A DNA stretch of 42,663 nucleotides from Terriglobia bacterium (GTDB lineage: Bacteria > Acidobacteriota > Terriglobia > Terriglobales > Acidobacteriaceae), in NCBI GenBank assembly GCA_020073645.1, contig JAIQET010000036.1, positions 1 through 42,663 of the forward strand. The letters run 5' to 3'. The notes beneath the pieces were generated by a model, which was not told where the DNA came from, made no database searches, and saw nothing but the letters and a program-made list of their open reading frames with translations. Below, one piece after another: positions 1 through 8,005 of this stretch. How positions within the stretch are numbered: the stretch's first letter is position 1; the number at the start of each line of letters is the position of its first letter. Both the position numbers and the translations under genes were made by a program.

Positions 1-258
1 GGCGAGGTTCCGGATGTGAAGCTGCCGCGCCGCAAACGCGGCGACGCGTCGCCGCGCGGCGCGCTGAAAGGCAACCGCCCGGTATACTATGCAGGGCGCG
101 GCTATGTTAGCGTGCCGGTCTACGAGCGGGACTTGCTGCAGCCAGGGAATTTGATCAAGGGTCCGTGCATTATCGAGGAGATCATTTCAAGCACAGTGGT
201 CATTCCCGGTGCGACTGCAAAAGTGGACGTGTGGGGGAATGTGATTATCCAGTTGTAA
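1..258 (+). CDS. Hydantoinase/oxoprolinase (HyuA-type), C-terminal fragment
   Basis: The reading frame is open from the first base of the window and stops at 256-258, so only the last 85 residues are present. The end of the protein carries the pattern GPCIIEE...STVVIPG...VD..GN, which matches the C-terminal beta-barrel end of HyuA/5-oxoprolinase A subunits (ATP-dependent hydantoinase or oxoprolinase family, cytoplasmic). The catalytic N-terminal actin-like domains lie outside the window, so the substrate (hydantoin, oxoproline or acetone) cannot be assigned. No HyuB-type partner follows; instead there is a palindromic stretch and an insertion-sequence remnant. Family assignment rests on the short tail only. 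Confidence 0.7.
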   Translation, partial: GEVPDVKLPRRKRGDASPRGALKGNRPVYYAGRGYVSVPVYERDLLQPGNLIKGPCIIEEIISSTVVIPGATAKVDVWGNVIIQL

Positions 259-284
259 ATACGTTGCATCCTGAGCGGAGCCAT

Positions 285-307
285 GCCCTGAGCGAAGTCG
301 AAGGGGC
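285..307. repeat. Dispersed hairpin GCCCTGAGCGAAGTCGAAGG type
   Basis: A short imperfect hairpin whose core CTGAGCGAAGTCGAAGG recurs elsewhere in the window: in reverse orientation at 14947-14964, and in weaker form near 29619 and 29773. It sits 27 nt after the hydantoinase stop codon. Confidence 0.5.
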
Positions 308-459
308 AGCACAGTCGAAGGAAACGTCTCCACGGATCGCGTATTTCGACTGACGATCTGTTTTCTGCATTAACCCAGTTCGTTCAGTCATGGTACTCAG
401 CTTGATTGGTGTGCGAGAGCAAGCCCAATACACATGATATGGCCAATCAAGGACACAAT

Positions 460-500
460 AAACGGAACACGGCAGACAGTTGTCCTGCCGTGTTCCGTTT
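460..500. terminator. Strong palindrome, possible bidirectional terminator
   Basis: Bases 460-474 and 486-500 are perfect 15-bp reverse complements (AAACGGAACACGGCA and its complement). The 11-nt centre itself contains GACA-GT-TGTC. The A-run on one side and T-run on the other make it look like a bidirectional intrinsic terminator. It lies in the 302-base stretch between the hydantoinase gene and the insertion sequence; apart from this and the repeat at 285-307 I see nothing else there. Confidence 0.5.
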
Positions 501-560
501 CTGATCGCGGGTTCGAAGGGGATCGCTCAAGGACGTGGAAGCGATTATTACGATTCTGCC

Positions 561-586
561 TGTCCTAGACAAAAACCCCATTCGCA
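561..586. repeat. Left terminal inverted repeat of the IS
   Basis: Begins TGTCCTAGACAAAAACC. Matches the reverse complement of 1780-1805 at 20 of 26 bases by eye. Confidence 0.6.
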
Positions 587-661
587 CAGAAATTTGCACC
601 AAATCGCACTGTGTATACAATCCCTTGGTAGATTTTGACAGTCCATCAAGGGATGGCACTC

Positions 662-1755
662 ATGCCCAAGCTTTTCAACCGTCTCGTCTCGACGCTCGAA
701 CGGGTTTTCCTCCATCTCACCCAGCCCGCTCGTCATTCGATTGCACTCGCCACAGCCACGGACCTGCGCCGAAGCAACCCCAGTTGATCGCCGAAAATGC
801 CTTGCTTCGCCAGTAACTCATTATTCTTTTCCGCCAAGTCAATAAACCGCGTTTCACGCGATCCGATCGCCTCTGGCTCGTCCTTCTCGCCAGTCGCGTT
901 CAACATTGGAAAGACACACTCCAGATCCTCAACCCCGAAACATTATTGCACTGGCATCGTCAAGGTTTTCGCCTCTTCTGGAAGTTCAAATCCTGCCACC
1001 GTGGCGGTCGTCCCAAGTTAGCCACCGAAACAATCAGCTTGATTCAACAAATGGCCAAGGAAAATCTGTTGTGGGGTGCAGAACGCATCCACGGGGAACT
1101 GCTCAAACTGGATATTAAGGTCGCTACCGCGGCTATTCAGAAGTACTTGCGGCCGGCGCGTCCTCCCCGTGCGCCTAATCAGACCTGGTCGGGGATTCTC
1201 AACAATCACGCGAAGGACGTCTGGGCGTGCGATTACTTGCCGGTGATCGACCTGTTCTTTCGCCATGTGCTCCTCTTCTTCATTGTTGATCTGGCTTCAC
1301 GTCGGATTGTTCACTTTAACGTCACGGCCCGTCCCACCGATGCCTGGGTCGCACAACAACTGCGCGAGGCCACCCCATTCGGTCAAACCCCGCGTTTCTT
1401 GATTCGCGACCGCGATAACAAATATGGCAACGCCTTCGCACGAGTGGCGAAGGGCAGTTCGATTGAAATCCTGAAAACGCCGTACCGCGCACCAAAAGCC
1501 AACGCCATCTGCGAAAGATTCCTGGGCAGCGTACGGAGAGAATGCCTTGAACACATCTTCGTCTTGGGGGAAAGCCATTTGTATCGGGTGATCAAGGAAT
1601 ACGTCGCATTCTTCAACCAGGCTCGTCCACACCAAGGGATCGAGCAGAAAATTCCGGAGGAGACTAGATCCGCGGGAGAAGAAAAACGAAAAGGAAAGAT
1701 TATCGCATTTCCAGTTCTCAACGGGTTACATCATGACTACCGGCGCGTTGCATGA
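662..1755 (+). pseudogene. IS transposase, frameshifted and with an in-frame stop
   Basis: The product is an integrase-core (rve) DDE transposase that would be about 360 residues if intact. The N-terminus starts at ATG 662 (MPKLFNRLVS...). Around 775-785 a single-base loss shifts the frame, and TAA at 814-816 interrupts LLRQ|LIIL, most simply a CAA to TAA change. The remaining frame is open from 817 to 1755. It contains the likely catalytic acids: Asp in WACDYLPVIDLFF, Asp in LIRDRDNKYG and Glu in NAICERFLGSVRRE, then the conserved FFNQARPHQGIEQ end. Two independent lesions make it inactive unless recoded. An ATG at 946 could give a 269-residue product lacking the DNA-binding N-terminus. Confidence 0.8.
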
Positions 1756-1779
1756 CTCATCAGAAGTCGCAGGAATAAA

Positions 1780-1805
1780 TGCGTACGAGGTTTTTGGTTA
1801 GCACA
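1780..1805. repeat. Right terminal inverted repeat of the IS
   Basis: Inverse of the left repeat at 561-586, ending ...TTAGCACA at 1805. Confidence 0.6.
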
Positions 1806-1970
1806 GCCCGCATTGGGTTCACGCCCCTATGAATTCAGGTACTTCATGTGATCTTTGTGAAGTCCTAGGCTTGGGATAGGCGTACTCATAAGATAAGTAC
1901 ATCCGTACTTTTTCTCTTTGTCAAATCTGTGTTAGAATAGTAGTGAAAACTAATTCGAAAGGAGACTTCA

Positions 1971-2183
1971 ATGAATTTGCTTGCCCATGCCGTACATGAA
2001 TCGTTCGCCGGTTGCTCGACAACCACATCGAGTCAACAGTTCTCTCTGACCGTAAGGGAGCAAAATGCTCTCTCGGACATGAAGGCATTTCTTCGCTTCA
2101 GTCCAGAGATGCTTTCCAAATTTCTAGACGAACAGTCTCTGCCAGACTGGCCCGCCTTACAACACCCCGGAGCAAAGCCCTAG
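1971..2183 (+). CDS. Small peptide, candidate ComX-like prenylated pheromone precursor
   Basis: A 70-residue protein with a good Shine-Dalgarno (AAAGGAG at 1957-1963) ahead of ATG 1971. It has no signal peptide or membrane segment. Residues 37-53 (MKAFLRFSPEMLSKFLD) follow the pattern hydrophobic-Phe/Tyr-Leu...Pro-Glu/Gln..Leu.Lys seen near the N-terminus of Bacillus ComX precursors. The only tryptophan, Trp60, lies 11 residues from the C-terminus, where ComX peptides carry the isoprenylated Trp. The next gene, 22 nt downstream, encodes a ComQ-like isoprenyl transferase, the partner enzyme of ComX. That a product is prenylated and secreted is inference. Alternative: an unrelated small protein, or a 5' piece of the next gene after a frameshift. 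Confidence 0.55.
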   Translation: MNLLAHAVHESFAGCSTTTSSQQFSLTVREQNALSDMKAFLRFSPEMLSKFLDEQSLPDWPALQHPGAKP

Positions 2184-2205
2184 TCTTGTACGCAGAGGCT
2201 TTCAA

Positions 2206-2739
2206 TTGAAGCTTGGTTCCGGTTTGGAACATGCACTCGCGGTGCTGCTGGATGCGCTCGGTAGTGACGCTCTAGGCCTCGAATACTATCGGGCGCTCCA
2301 AGAGATTTTAGATTGCGAGGCAAGCCCAACCTCTCACGGCCATTCTTTCGGCGATCTTCCTATAATGGTCTCCGTTGCCCTCCAGGGCGACAAGCAAAAA
2401 GCAATCCCCGTCTCCAACGCGTGGCGGCTTTTACTTATTGCCGCAAAACTTCTTGATGATGTCGAAGATCGAGAAGAGACAGATCAATCCTCCGTTACTA
2501 TCAACACGGCCACTAGTCTAATATTCGCCGCTCAATTAGTGTTGAGCCATTTGACTGGACAAGGAGATTGTACCTTAGCGTGGCAAATTGGCCAGTCTCT
2601 TCAACGCGCCATGTTACGCGCAAGTGCTGGACAACACTCTGATCTGAGGACTTCTTTATCCACGATACCCTTTTTGGAACCAGATGAATGGGAGCAAGTT
2701 GCTTTCGCCAAGTCGGGTGAGCCTTTTGGCTGGGGATGA
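2206..2739 (+). pseudogene. ComQ-like class I isoprenyl transferase, 3'-truncated
   Basis: Encodes 177 residues from TTG 2206 (AGAGG 7 nt upstream). Residues 72-88 (AWRLLLIAAKLLDDVED) carry the first Asp-rich motif DDxxD (Asp84, Asp85, Asp88) that binds Mg-prenyl diphosphate in polyprenyl synthases. The following SLIFAAQLVLSHL, AGQHSDL and AFAKSGEPF segments parallel ComQ in order and spacing, including its GQHDD and KCGSL stretches. About 100 residues that should hold the second Asp motif are missing: after SGEPF the frame runs into sequence belonging to an inverted ccmF fragment and stops at 2739. The enzyme should be inactive here. It probably formed an operon with the small peptide gene at 1971. 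A generic class I polyprenyl synthase is the alternative. Confidence 0.6.
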
Positions 2740-3257
2740 ATCACCATTTCCGGATATTGCAGCAGCGGGTTCAGGCCGTTTCCGTCAGGAGGAAGCTCAC
2801 CGGTCATGACCGCGAAGGGATGTGCTGCAAAATTCAACAGCAACAAGAAGAAGACCTGGACGGCGGCGATGATGACCGAGGCGTAGGCAAAAAGACGGGC
2901 ATCGGTCTTGTGACGCAGCCGAAGAACCAATCCGTAGGTCGCCAACAGCAGCGACCAGAACAGCAGCGAGCCTTCCTGTCCGGACCACAGGACAGCGAAC
3001 TTGTAGGCTATGGGCAGATCGCGATTGCTGTGATGGAAGATGTAGGCGATCGAGAAGTCGTCCTGGAAGGCGGCCACGACCAGAACCACCGCGGCGAGGA
3101 AAACGATGCCAAATACGGCAATTCCGGCGCGGCGGGCGGTTTCTCCCAGCCGTTCCGACCCGGGCCCGGGACGAGCGAGCGCCAGCAATCCAGCCAGGAA
3201 GGAATAGGCACTCAGGGCTAACGCGAGTAAAAGGGCGAAACTGCCGATTTGTGACAT
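2735..3257 (-). pseudogene. ccmF: CcmF/heme-lyase N-terminal fragment (cytochrome c assembly), truncated
   Basis: Starting at ATG 3257, the frame encodes an inner-membrane protein with several hydrophobic segments. It contains YKFAVLWSGQEGSLLFWSLLL and GLNPLLQ.P.MVIHP, the typical N-terminal region of CcmF/CcsA-type heme lyases, which attach heme to apocytochrome c with the WWD region further on. The family similarity ends abruptly at MVIHP (about 2735). After that the frame reads the antisense of the isoprenyl-transferase gene and stops at 2601. Only about 175 of the expected 600 or more residues remain and the heme-binding WWD domain is absent. No other ccm genes are visible in the window. 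Confidence 0.8.
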
Positions 3258-3818
3258 GACAAGCTCAGTATTTTTTCAGAAACAGCCCGCCTAGGCAACC
3301 TCAAAGGCCCCCGCAAAGCTATTGTGGGTTGGAGCTTTATCCAGGTTCGGAGGTTGCCCCCAGCTGCTTCCGAGCCGACGAAGGAGCCCCATGCGGGGCT
3401 GGCCAATCAAAGTGGATATCAGTGTATCGCACAGAGCGGGTACGGCGCACAAACTCTCGAAAGTGCACGTTGGTTGCCAGGAAAGAGTCAGTGATCGGGG
3501 CGGGAAACAGACATTTTCTTCCCCTGGAGATCCAGCTCTTACGGGAAATTCCTCGAACGTGGCAGCTCGTTCAAAAAACTGACGTTCAAATTTTCGTACT
3601 CCTCCCCGGTAACCGATTACCCGGACGATCTGGCGATCCTGGGAGCCAGCGATGGAACCGGCGTGCCAGCGGCCAGAACAAGTGAAAATCTCGCGCAGCC
3701 GGACTTCGCCGACACCCAACTGAATGGGATCGAGTGGAGAAGCAGAACTTCAGGCAGGCAGAGCTCGATTGCGAGCTAGGAGCACACAACGCACTGCCCG
3801 CCTCCCGGAATTCTCGAC
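3258..3818. other. Intergenic stretch without a supported gene
   Basis: 561 bases between the ccmF fragment and the DUF2934 gene. A GC-rich hairpin AGCCCC-ATGC-GGGGCT lies at 3385-3400. Open frames here (for example 3291-3719 minus) have compositions unlike proteins and no recognisable domain. Confidence 0.5.
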
Positions 3819-4070
3819 CTAGGCGGTCTGCTGCCGGTTGTAACGAGCCATGACTTCGCGCTCGGCCACCAGCCAATCTTCATTGTCGCGGCCCGGCGTG
3901 CATCCGCGCTGTTCGTACAACTCGTAGGCGCGGCGGCGAATTTCGCCTTCCAGGTCGATGGGAATGGGTGAGGAACTCTTCTTAACTTCAGCCGCAAGGC
4001 GAACTTCGGGCATGGTTGCTACCGGCTTGCGGGAAGGGCCGTTGGTGCGGGGTGTCTTTGCTCTAGCCAT
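3819..4070 (-). CDS. DUF2934 family protein
   Basis: An 83-residue basic protein. The start at 4070 is set by AAGGAG 10 nt upstream; a longer open frame reaching 4163 lacks such a site. The C-terminal half IRRRAYELYEQRG...G...EDWLVAERE is the DUF2934 signature, a short helical domain of unknown function common in Acidobacteria and Proteobacteria. The N-terminal 35 residues are Lys/Arg/Pro-rich and probably disordered. No membrane segment or signal peptide. It stands alone. Confidence 0.85.
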   Translation of the reverse strand: MARAKTPRTNGPSRKPVATMPEVRLAAEVKKSSSPIPIDLEGEIRRRAYELYEQRGCTPGRDNEDWLVAEREVMARYNRQQTA

Positions 4071-4347
4071 CGTCGGATACTCCTTACATATACCAAGATT
4101 CAGGAATGAATCGAATTGATGAATTAGCCACATACACGTCGACCTCGGACTGATGGTCCCCACGTAGAATGGTGGCGAATGATGGAGTCATCATAACCCG
4201 GATTGCTGTGGATTTGGTCGGCAGAAAGAAAAATTTATACCTTCGTAATGTTTGAACAGCGAGCGAACCGCGTCATAGCCTTCAACCTTTGCTCGCTACC
4301 CACTACTCGAGTTAGTAGAAGTCGTGCTGGTCGGAGGAATTCTGACC

Positions 4348-4440
4348 ATGCTCTTCGCGATGCTGCGCCCGGTGGTGCGCAAGCGCTACGAAGAAGCGGA
4401 AGCGCGAAAAATGGAGGCCGCAGCATTCCGGCGTGCGTAA
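4348..4440 (+). CDS. Possible 30-residue membrane-anchored miniprotein
   Basis: ATG 4348 follows GGAGGA by 9 nt and opens a 30-codon frame ending TAA 4440. The protein begins with a short hydrophobic patch (MLFAMLRPVV) and continues as a charged helix (RKRYEEAEARKMEAAAFRRA). The frame is also open upstream to 4279 with a hydrophobic run (ELVEVVLVGGILTMLFAML), so it may be the tail of a somewhat longer protein or a remnant. It converges on the alcohol dehydrogenase gene 25 nt away. Not recognised; short enough to be chance. Confidence 0.35.
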   Translation: MLFAMLRPVVRKRYEEAEARKMEAAAFRRA

Positions 4441-4465
4441 CCGGAGACTTCCGCTTCACCGCGCT

Positions 4466-5479
4466 CTACATGGTCAACACCACACGAAACTGCGCTTTGC
4501 CACTAAACATCCGCGCATACGCCTCATTGACTTTGGCGAGCGGATACTTTTCAATCATCGGCCGCACGCCGGTCAGCTCCGCGAAGCGCAGGGTATCTTC
4601 TGAGTCGGTGGGAATGCCTGAGGGCCATCCTTGAATGCTTTTCTTGCCTGCAATGAGCTGGAACGGAGACACCTCGATGGGCTCCGGGGTCGCGCCCAGG
4701 ACTACCATCTTGCCGTTCATCCCTAGACCATTCACGAGCGAAGACATGGCTTTCGAACTCGGCGCGGTGGCCAGGATGACTTTCGCGCCGCCCATCTTCT
4801 GCAATTCGTCCGCGGCGTTAGTTGCCTGGCTGTCAATGTAGGCGCTCGCCCCCAGCTTCTTGGCCAGTGCGGCATTCTCCGGGCCGCGACCCACCGCCGC
4901 CACTTTGTAGCCAAACTTGGAGGCAAACTGAATGCCCAAGTGGCCCAACCCGCCGATGCCTTGCACCGCCACCAAGTCACCCGGAAGCGCTCCCGCATGC
5001 CGCAGGGAATTAAACGTGGTAATGCCGGCGCACATCAGCGGCGCCGCCTCGGCGGCATCTAGGCTCTCCGGCATCAACGCCAACGCTTCTACCGGAGCAA
5101 TCATGGATTCGGCATAGCCGCCGTCGTAGGTGATTCCCGGGATCTTCAAATTGACACAGTTGCCGAAATCTCCGCGGCGGCAGGCGAGGCAAGTGTTGTC
5201 TTGGCCGCCATGCCATCCCACGCCGACCCGTTGCCCTTTCTTCCACTGCGTCACGCCGGCGCCTGGTTCATCGATCACGCCCGCCACTTCGTGTCCGGGC
5301 ACACGCGGATACTGGATGCCCGGCCACAGATTGTCTTTGGTGAGGTGATCGCTGAAGCAAATTCCGCAGGCCTGCACCCGAATCCGCACATGGTTTGGCG
5401 GCGGCTGCGGGATCTCCCGTTCCATAATTTCAAGATCAGCACCCGGCTTAGTCACCTGCGCTACTTTCATTCTGGCCAT
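4466..5479 (-). CDS. Zinc-dependent alcohol dehydrogenase (MDR family)
   Basis: A 337-residue cytoplasmic medium-chain dehydrogenase, which oxidises alcohols or reduces aldehydes with NAD(P)H. Start ATG 5479 has AAGGAG upstream. The GroES-like domain (about 1-150) carries the catalytic zinc ligands Cys38 (CGICFSDH), His63-Glu64 (PGHE) and Cys150. The nucleotide-binding Rossmann motif is G174IGGLG. The structural-zinc loop has only three obvious cysteines (Cys97, Cys100, Cys108) where many relatives have four, with QDN preceding the first. The closest type is the AdhA/CAD-like group of bacterial alcohol dehydrogenases. Stand-alone gene; substrate unknown. Confidence 0.9.
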   Translation of the reverse strand: MARMKVAQVTKPGADLEIMEREIPQPPPNHVRIRVQACGICFSDHLTKDNLWPGIQYPRVPGHEVAGVIDEPGAGVTQWKKGQRVGVGWHGGQDNTCLACRRGDFGNCVNLKIPGITYDGGYAESMIAPVEALALMPESLDAAEAAPLMCAGITTFNSLRHAGALPGDLVAVQGIGGLGHLGIQFASKFGYKVAAVGRGPENAALAKKLGASAYIDSQATNAADELQKMGGAKVILATAPSSKAMSSLVNGLGMNGKMVVLGATPEPIEVSPFQLIAGKKSIQGWPSGIPTDSEDTLRFAELTGVRPMIEKYPLAKVNEAYARMFSGKAQFRVVLTM

Positions 5480-5681
5480 CGAATTCTCCTTTTTCCTGTG
5501 CGTTTGATTAGAAGTGCATTGGATTCTCCCTTGGATGAATCGGCCTGCTTGGCGGATTCAGGCCGCGGAGAAAAGGTGGCGGGTTGGGCTGAGACCTCGA
5601 CGGAGAATGACGAACCCCGTATAATTTCTCCTAAGCGCGGGCCGGAAGTGTTGCTCGCGGTGCTTCTCCAAGTCAGTGGAT

Positions 5682-5756
5682 GGCGCTATCGTCTAGGGGT
5701 TAGGACGGAAGATTCTCAATCTTCAAACCCGGGTTCGATTCCCGGTAGCGCTACCA
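5682..5756 (+). tRNA. tRNA-Glu (CTC)
   Basis: Complete cloverleaf. Acceptor GGCGCTA pairs with TAGCGCT (a G-U at the first pair). The D-arm holds GTC...GAC, the anticodon stem GAAGA/TCTTC has loop TTCTCAA (anticodon CTC), the T-stem is CCGGG/CCCGG with TTCGATT loop, the discriminator is A and CCA is encoded at 5754-5756. The D-arm sequence TCGTCTAGGGGTTAGGAC is characteristic of bacterial tRNA-Glu. Confidence 0.95.
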
Positions 5757-5959
5757 GATCTTTCACTTGGCCTAGTCCCCAATATTTGCGCAGTGTGGGA
5801 CCCAACTCCCCCAGACTCGGCTGTCGATCTCGGTCGCCACCGCCGCTTGCATTGACGGACTCACTGACAACAAGAACAACAGAAAAGCTCATAACTTTGG
5901 TAACTTTCCCCACATTTCTTGCGGTCTAGAATCTGTGTATCAGAACGCAGACAGGTCGT

Positions 5960-8005
5960 ATGAACCAGACAGAAGAGGGCCTCCGTATTGCCCAGATGGG
6001 TCCCATCGAAGCGCGGCGAATCGACGGCCGCGAGTGGTGGCTCTGGGGATTTGCGGTAACCGTAACGCTCGTTTTGACCTTTGGGATCGTTGCCTTAACC
6101 TTTCCCGCGTTCCGCACACAAGAAGACAGCGCGTATTGGTCTGACCTCCGGGAATGGGTCCGCGGGTTGGCTGCACTCGTACTGCTGTTCGATATTTACA
6201 CAATCTATCAGCGCCTCCAGTTGCAGCGCATCCGGCGACAGTTGGCCGAGCGCGATCAGCTTTTTCAACTCATCAGCGAAAATGCGGCTGACATGATTGC
6301 CGTTGTCGACACCGAGGGCCATCGGCTGTACAACAGCCCCGCCTACGAAAAGGTCCTTGGCTACTCGCCCGAAGAGTTGAAGACCACCTCGTCGATCGAG
6401 CAGATTCATGCCAGCGACCGTCAACGGGTGTTGGAAGCGGCTGAGAAAGCGCGTCGCACCGGCCGTGGGGAACGGCTCGAATACCGGATACGTCATAAGG
6501 ACGGCTCCTGGCGCATTCTGGAATCAACCGCCAGCGCAATCCGAAATGAGAAAGGAGAGACGACCCGGCTGGTGATCGTCAACCGGGACATTACCGAGCG
6601 GAAGCGGGCGGAAGAAATGCTGGCGCATAATGCGCTGCACGACGGCTTAACCAGTCTGCCGAATCGTGCGCTCTTTCTGGATCGTTTGCAGCATGCATTT
6701 GCACGTTCTGAACGACACCCGACCTCCTACAAGCTGGCAGTGTTGTTCATTGATGTAGACGAGTTCAAAGTCTATAACGACAGCCTGGGACACGTGGCCG
6801 GAGACGAACTGCTGATTCAAATCGGACAAAGATTGACCTCTTCTCTTCGGGGAGTCGATACGATTTCCCGCCAGGTTGAGTCCAAAGACGCTGTTGGATC
6901 CATGGCTGGTGACACCTTGGCGAGGTTGGGTGGCGATGAATTCGCGGTACTCCTGGATGACATCCAGGACCCCAGCGACGGGATACGAGTGGCGGATCGA
7001 ATTCAAGAAAAGTTGAAGGCTCCATTCCAGGTGAACGGACAGGAGATGGTCATTTCGGCAAGTATCGGGATGGCACTGCGCACCGCCGCCTGCAACCAAG
7101 CGGAAGATCTGCTGCGCGATGCTGAGATAGCCATGTATCGCGCCAAGCGGGCGGGAAAGGCGTGCTGCGAGGTCTTTGACGCAGCCATGCACTCCAGCGC
7201 GGTCAATCGTTTGCGGCTGGAGACAGATCTTCGCAAAGCGCTCGAACTGGGGGAATTCCGAGTCTACTACCAGCCCATCGTGTCCTTGCGGAGCGGGAAA
7301 ATCACCGGGTTTGAGGCCCTGTCACGATGGCAGCGTCCTGAAGGACTGGTGCCGCCAAGCGAGTTCATTCCAGTCGCGGACGAAACTGGACTGATTCTCA
7401 GCATCAATCGATCGCTGCTGCGGGAAGCCTGCCTGCAACTCCGGTCATGGCATGCTCAATTTCCTTCCGATCCACCCCTTGCCATGAGCGTGAACATCAC
7501 TCCCAAGCAGTTCGCGCAGCCCGAGTTAGCCAGCGAGATCGGATTGATCCTCAAACAGACGGAAATGGCCCCATCCAATCTACAACTGGAGATCGTGGAA
7601 ACAATAGCCATGCGAGATGCGGAAATGGCGGGCGGCGTACTCACGGAGTTGAAGGCGCTGGGCGTCCGGTTGAGCGTTGATGATTTCGGTACAGGATATT
7701 CATCCCTGAGCCGGCTGCAACGCCTTCCCATCGATACCTTAAAGATCGACCGTACCTTCATCTCGAAGATGGACGTGGACGCAGAAACGCGTGAGATCGT
7801 GCGGACCGTCATTATGCTGGCCCATAACCTTGATCTGACAGTGGTCGCGGAAGGAACGGAAACGAAAGAGCAGGTAGAGCAACTGAAAGAGTTCGATTGC
7901 GAACTGGCGCAAGGATACTTCTTTTCCAGGCCAGCTGACGCAACGGCTATGTCGGAGTTGTTAGCAAGCAGCTGCCACGCTGGCGTCTCATTGATTGACC
8001 GCTAG
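5960..8005 (+). CDS. Membrane PAS-GGDEF-EAL protein (c-di-GMP turnover)
   Basis: 681 residues. Two hydrophobic segments (about 28-50 and 68-88) anchor it in the inner membrane. A PAS domain follows (about 95-215, ending in the ITERKRAEE linker), then a diguanylate cyclase domain with an intact GGDEF at 324-328 and a phosphodiesterase domain with an intact EAL at 452-454 plus DDFGTGYSSL and KIDRTFI. Both catalytic signatures are canonical, so it could make or break cyclic di-GMP. The RxxD inhibitory site normally just before GGDEF reads MAGD, so product inhibition there is probably lost. The cyclase domain also has an insertion of roughly 15 residues before LARLGGDEF. It lies downstream of tRNA-Glu and is monocistronic. 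The PAS ligand is unknown. Confidence 0.93.
   Translation: MNQTEEGLRIAQMGPIEARRIDGREWWLWGFAVTVTLVLTFGIVALTFPAFRTQEDSAYWSDLREWVRGLAALVLLFDIYTIYQRLQLQRIRRQLAERDQLFQLISENAADMIAVVDTEGHRLYNSPAYEKVLGYSPEELKTTSSIEQIHASDRQRVLEAAEKARRTGRGERLEYRIRHKDGSWRILESTASAIRNEKGETTRLVIVNRDITERKRAEEMLAHNALHDGLTSLPNRALFLDRLQHAFARSERHPTSYKLAVLFIDVDEFKVYNDSLGHVAGDELLIQIGQRLTSSLRGVDTISRQVESKDAVGSMAGDTLARLGGDEFAVLLDDIQDPSDGIRVADRIQEKLKAPFQVNGQEMVISASIGMALRTAACNQAEDLLRDAEIAMYRAKRAGKACCEVFDAAMHSSAVNRLRLETDLRKALELGEFRVYYQPIVSLRSGKITGFEALSRWQRPEGLVPPSEFIPVADETGLILSINRSLLREACLQLRSWHAQFPSDPPLAMSVNITPKQFAQPELASEIGLILKQTEMAPSNLQLEIVETIAMRDAEMAGGVLTELKALGVRLSVDDFGTGYSSLSRLQRLPIDTLKIDRTFISKMDVDAETREIVRTVIMLAHNLDLTVVAEGTETKEQVEQLKEFDCELAQGYFFSRPADATAMSELLASSCHAGVSLIDR

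Larger units (their letters stand above)
561..1805 (+). mobile_element. Degenerate insertion sequence with DDE integrase-type transposase
   Basis: A 1245-bp element bounded by imperfect terminal inverted repeats. Left 561-586 and right 1780-1805 agree at 20 of 26 positions and have TGT...ACA ends, typical of IS3/IS481-like elements. The three bases GCC stand immediately outside both ends, a possible but very short target duplication. It carries one transposase gene that is no longer intact. The exact IS family was not determined; the rve-type transposase and the TGT ends favour the IS3/IS481 group. Confidence 0.7.

Noticed and set aside
2128..2206. Frameshift joining the small peptide ORF and the isoprenyl transferase into one gene
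   Set aside because: The frames overlap at 2128-2181, so fusion is possible. But the transferase N-terminus already has the expected length from TTG 2206, and each ORF has its own ribosome site, so two genes are more likely.
3291..3719. 142-residue minus-strand frame upstream of the ccmF fragment
   Set aside because: No ribosome site, odd composition, no family resemblance.
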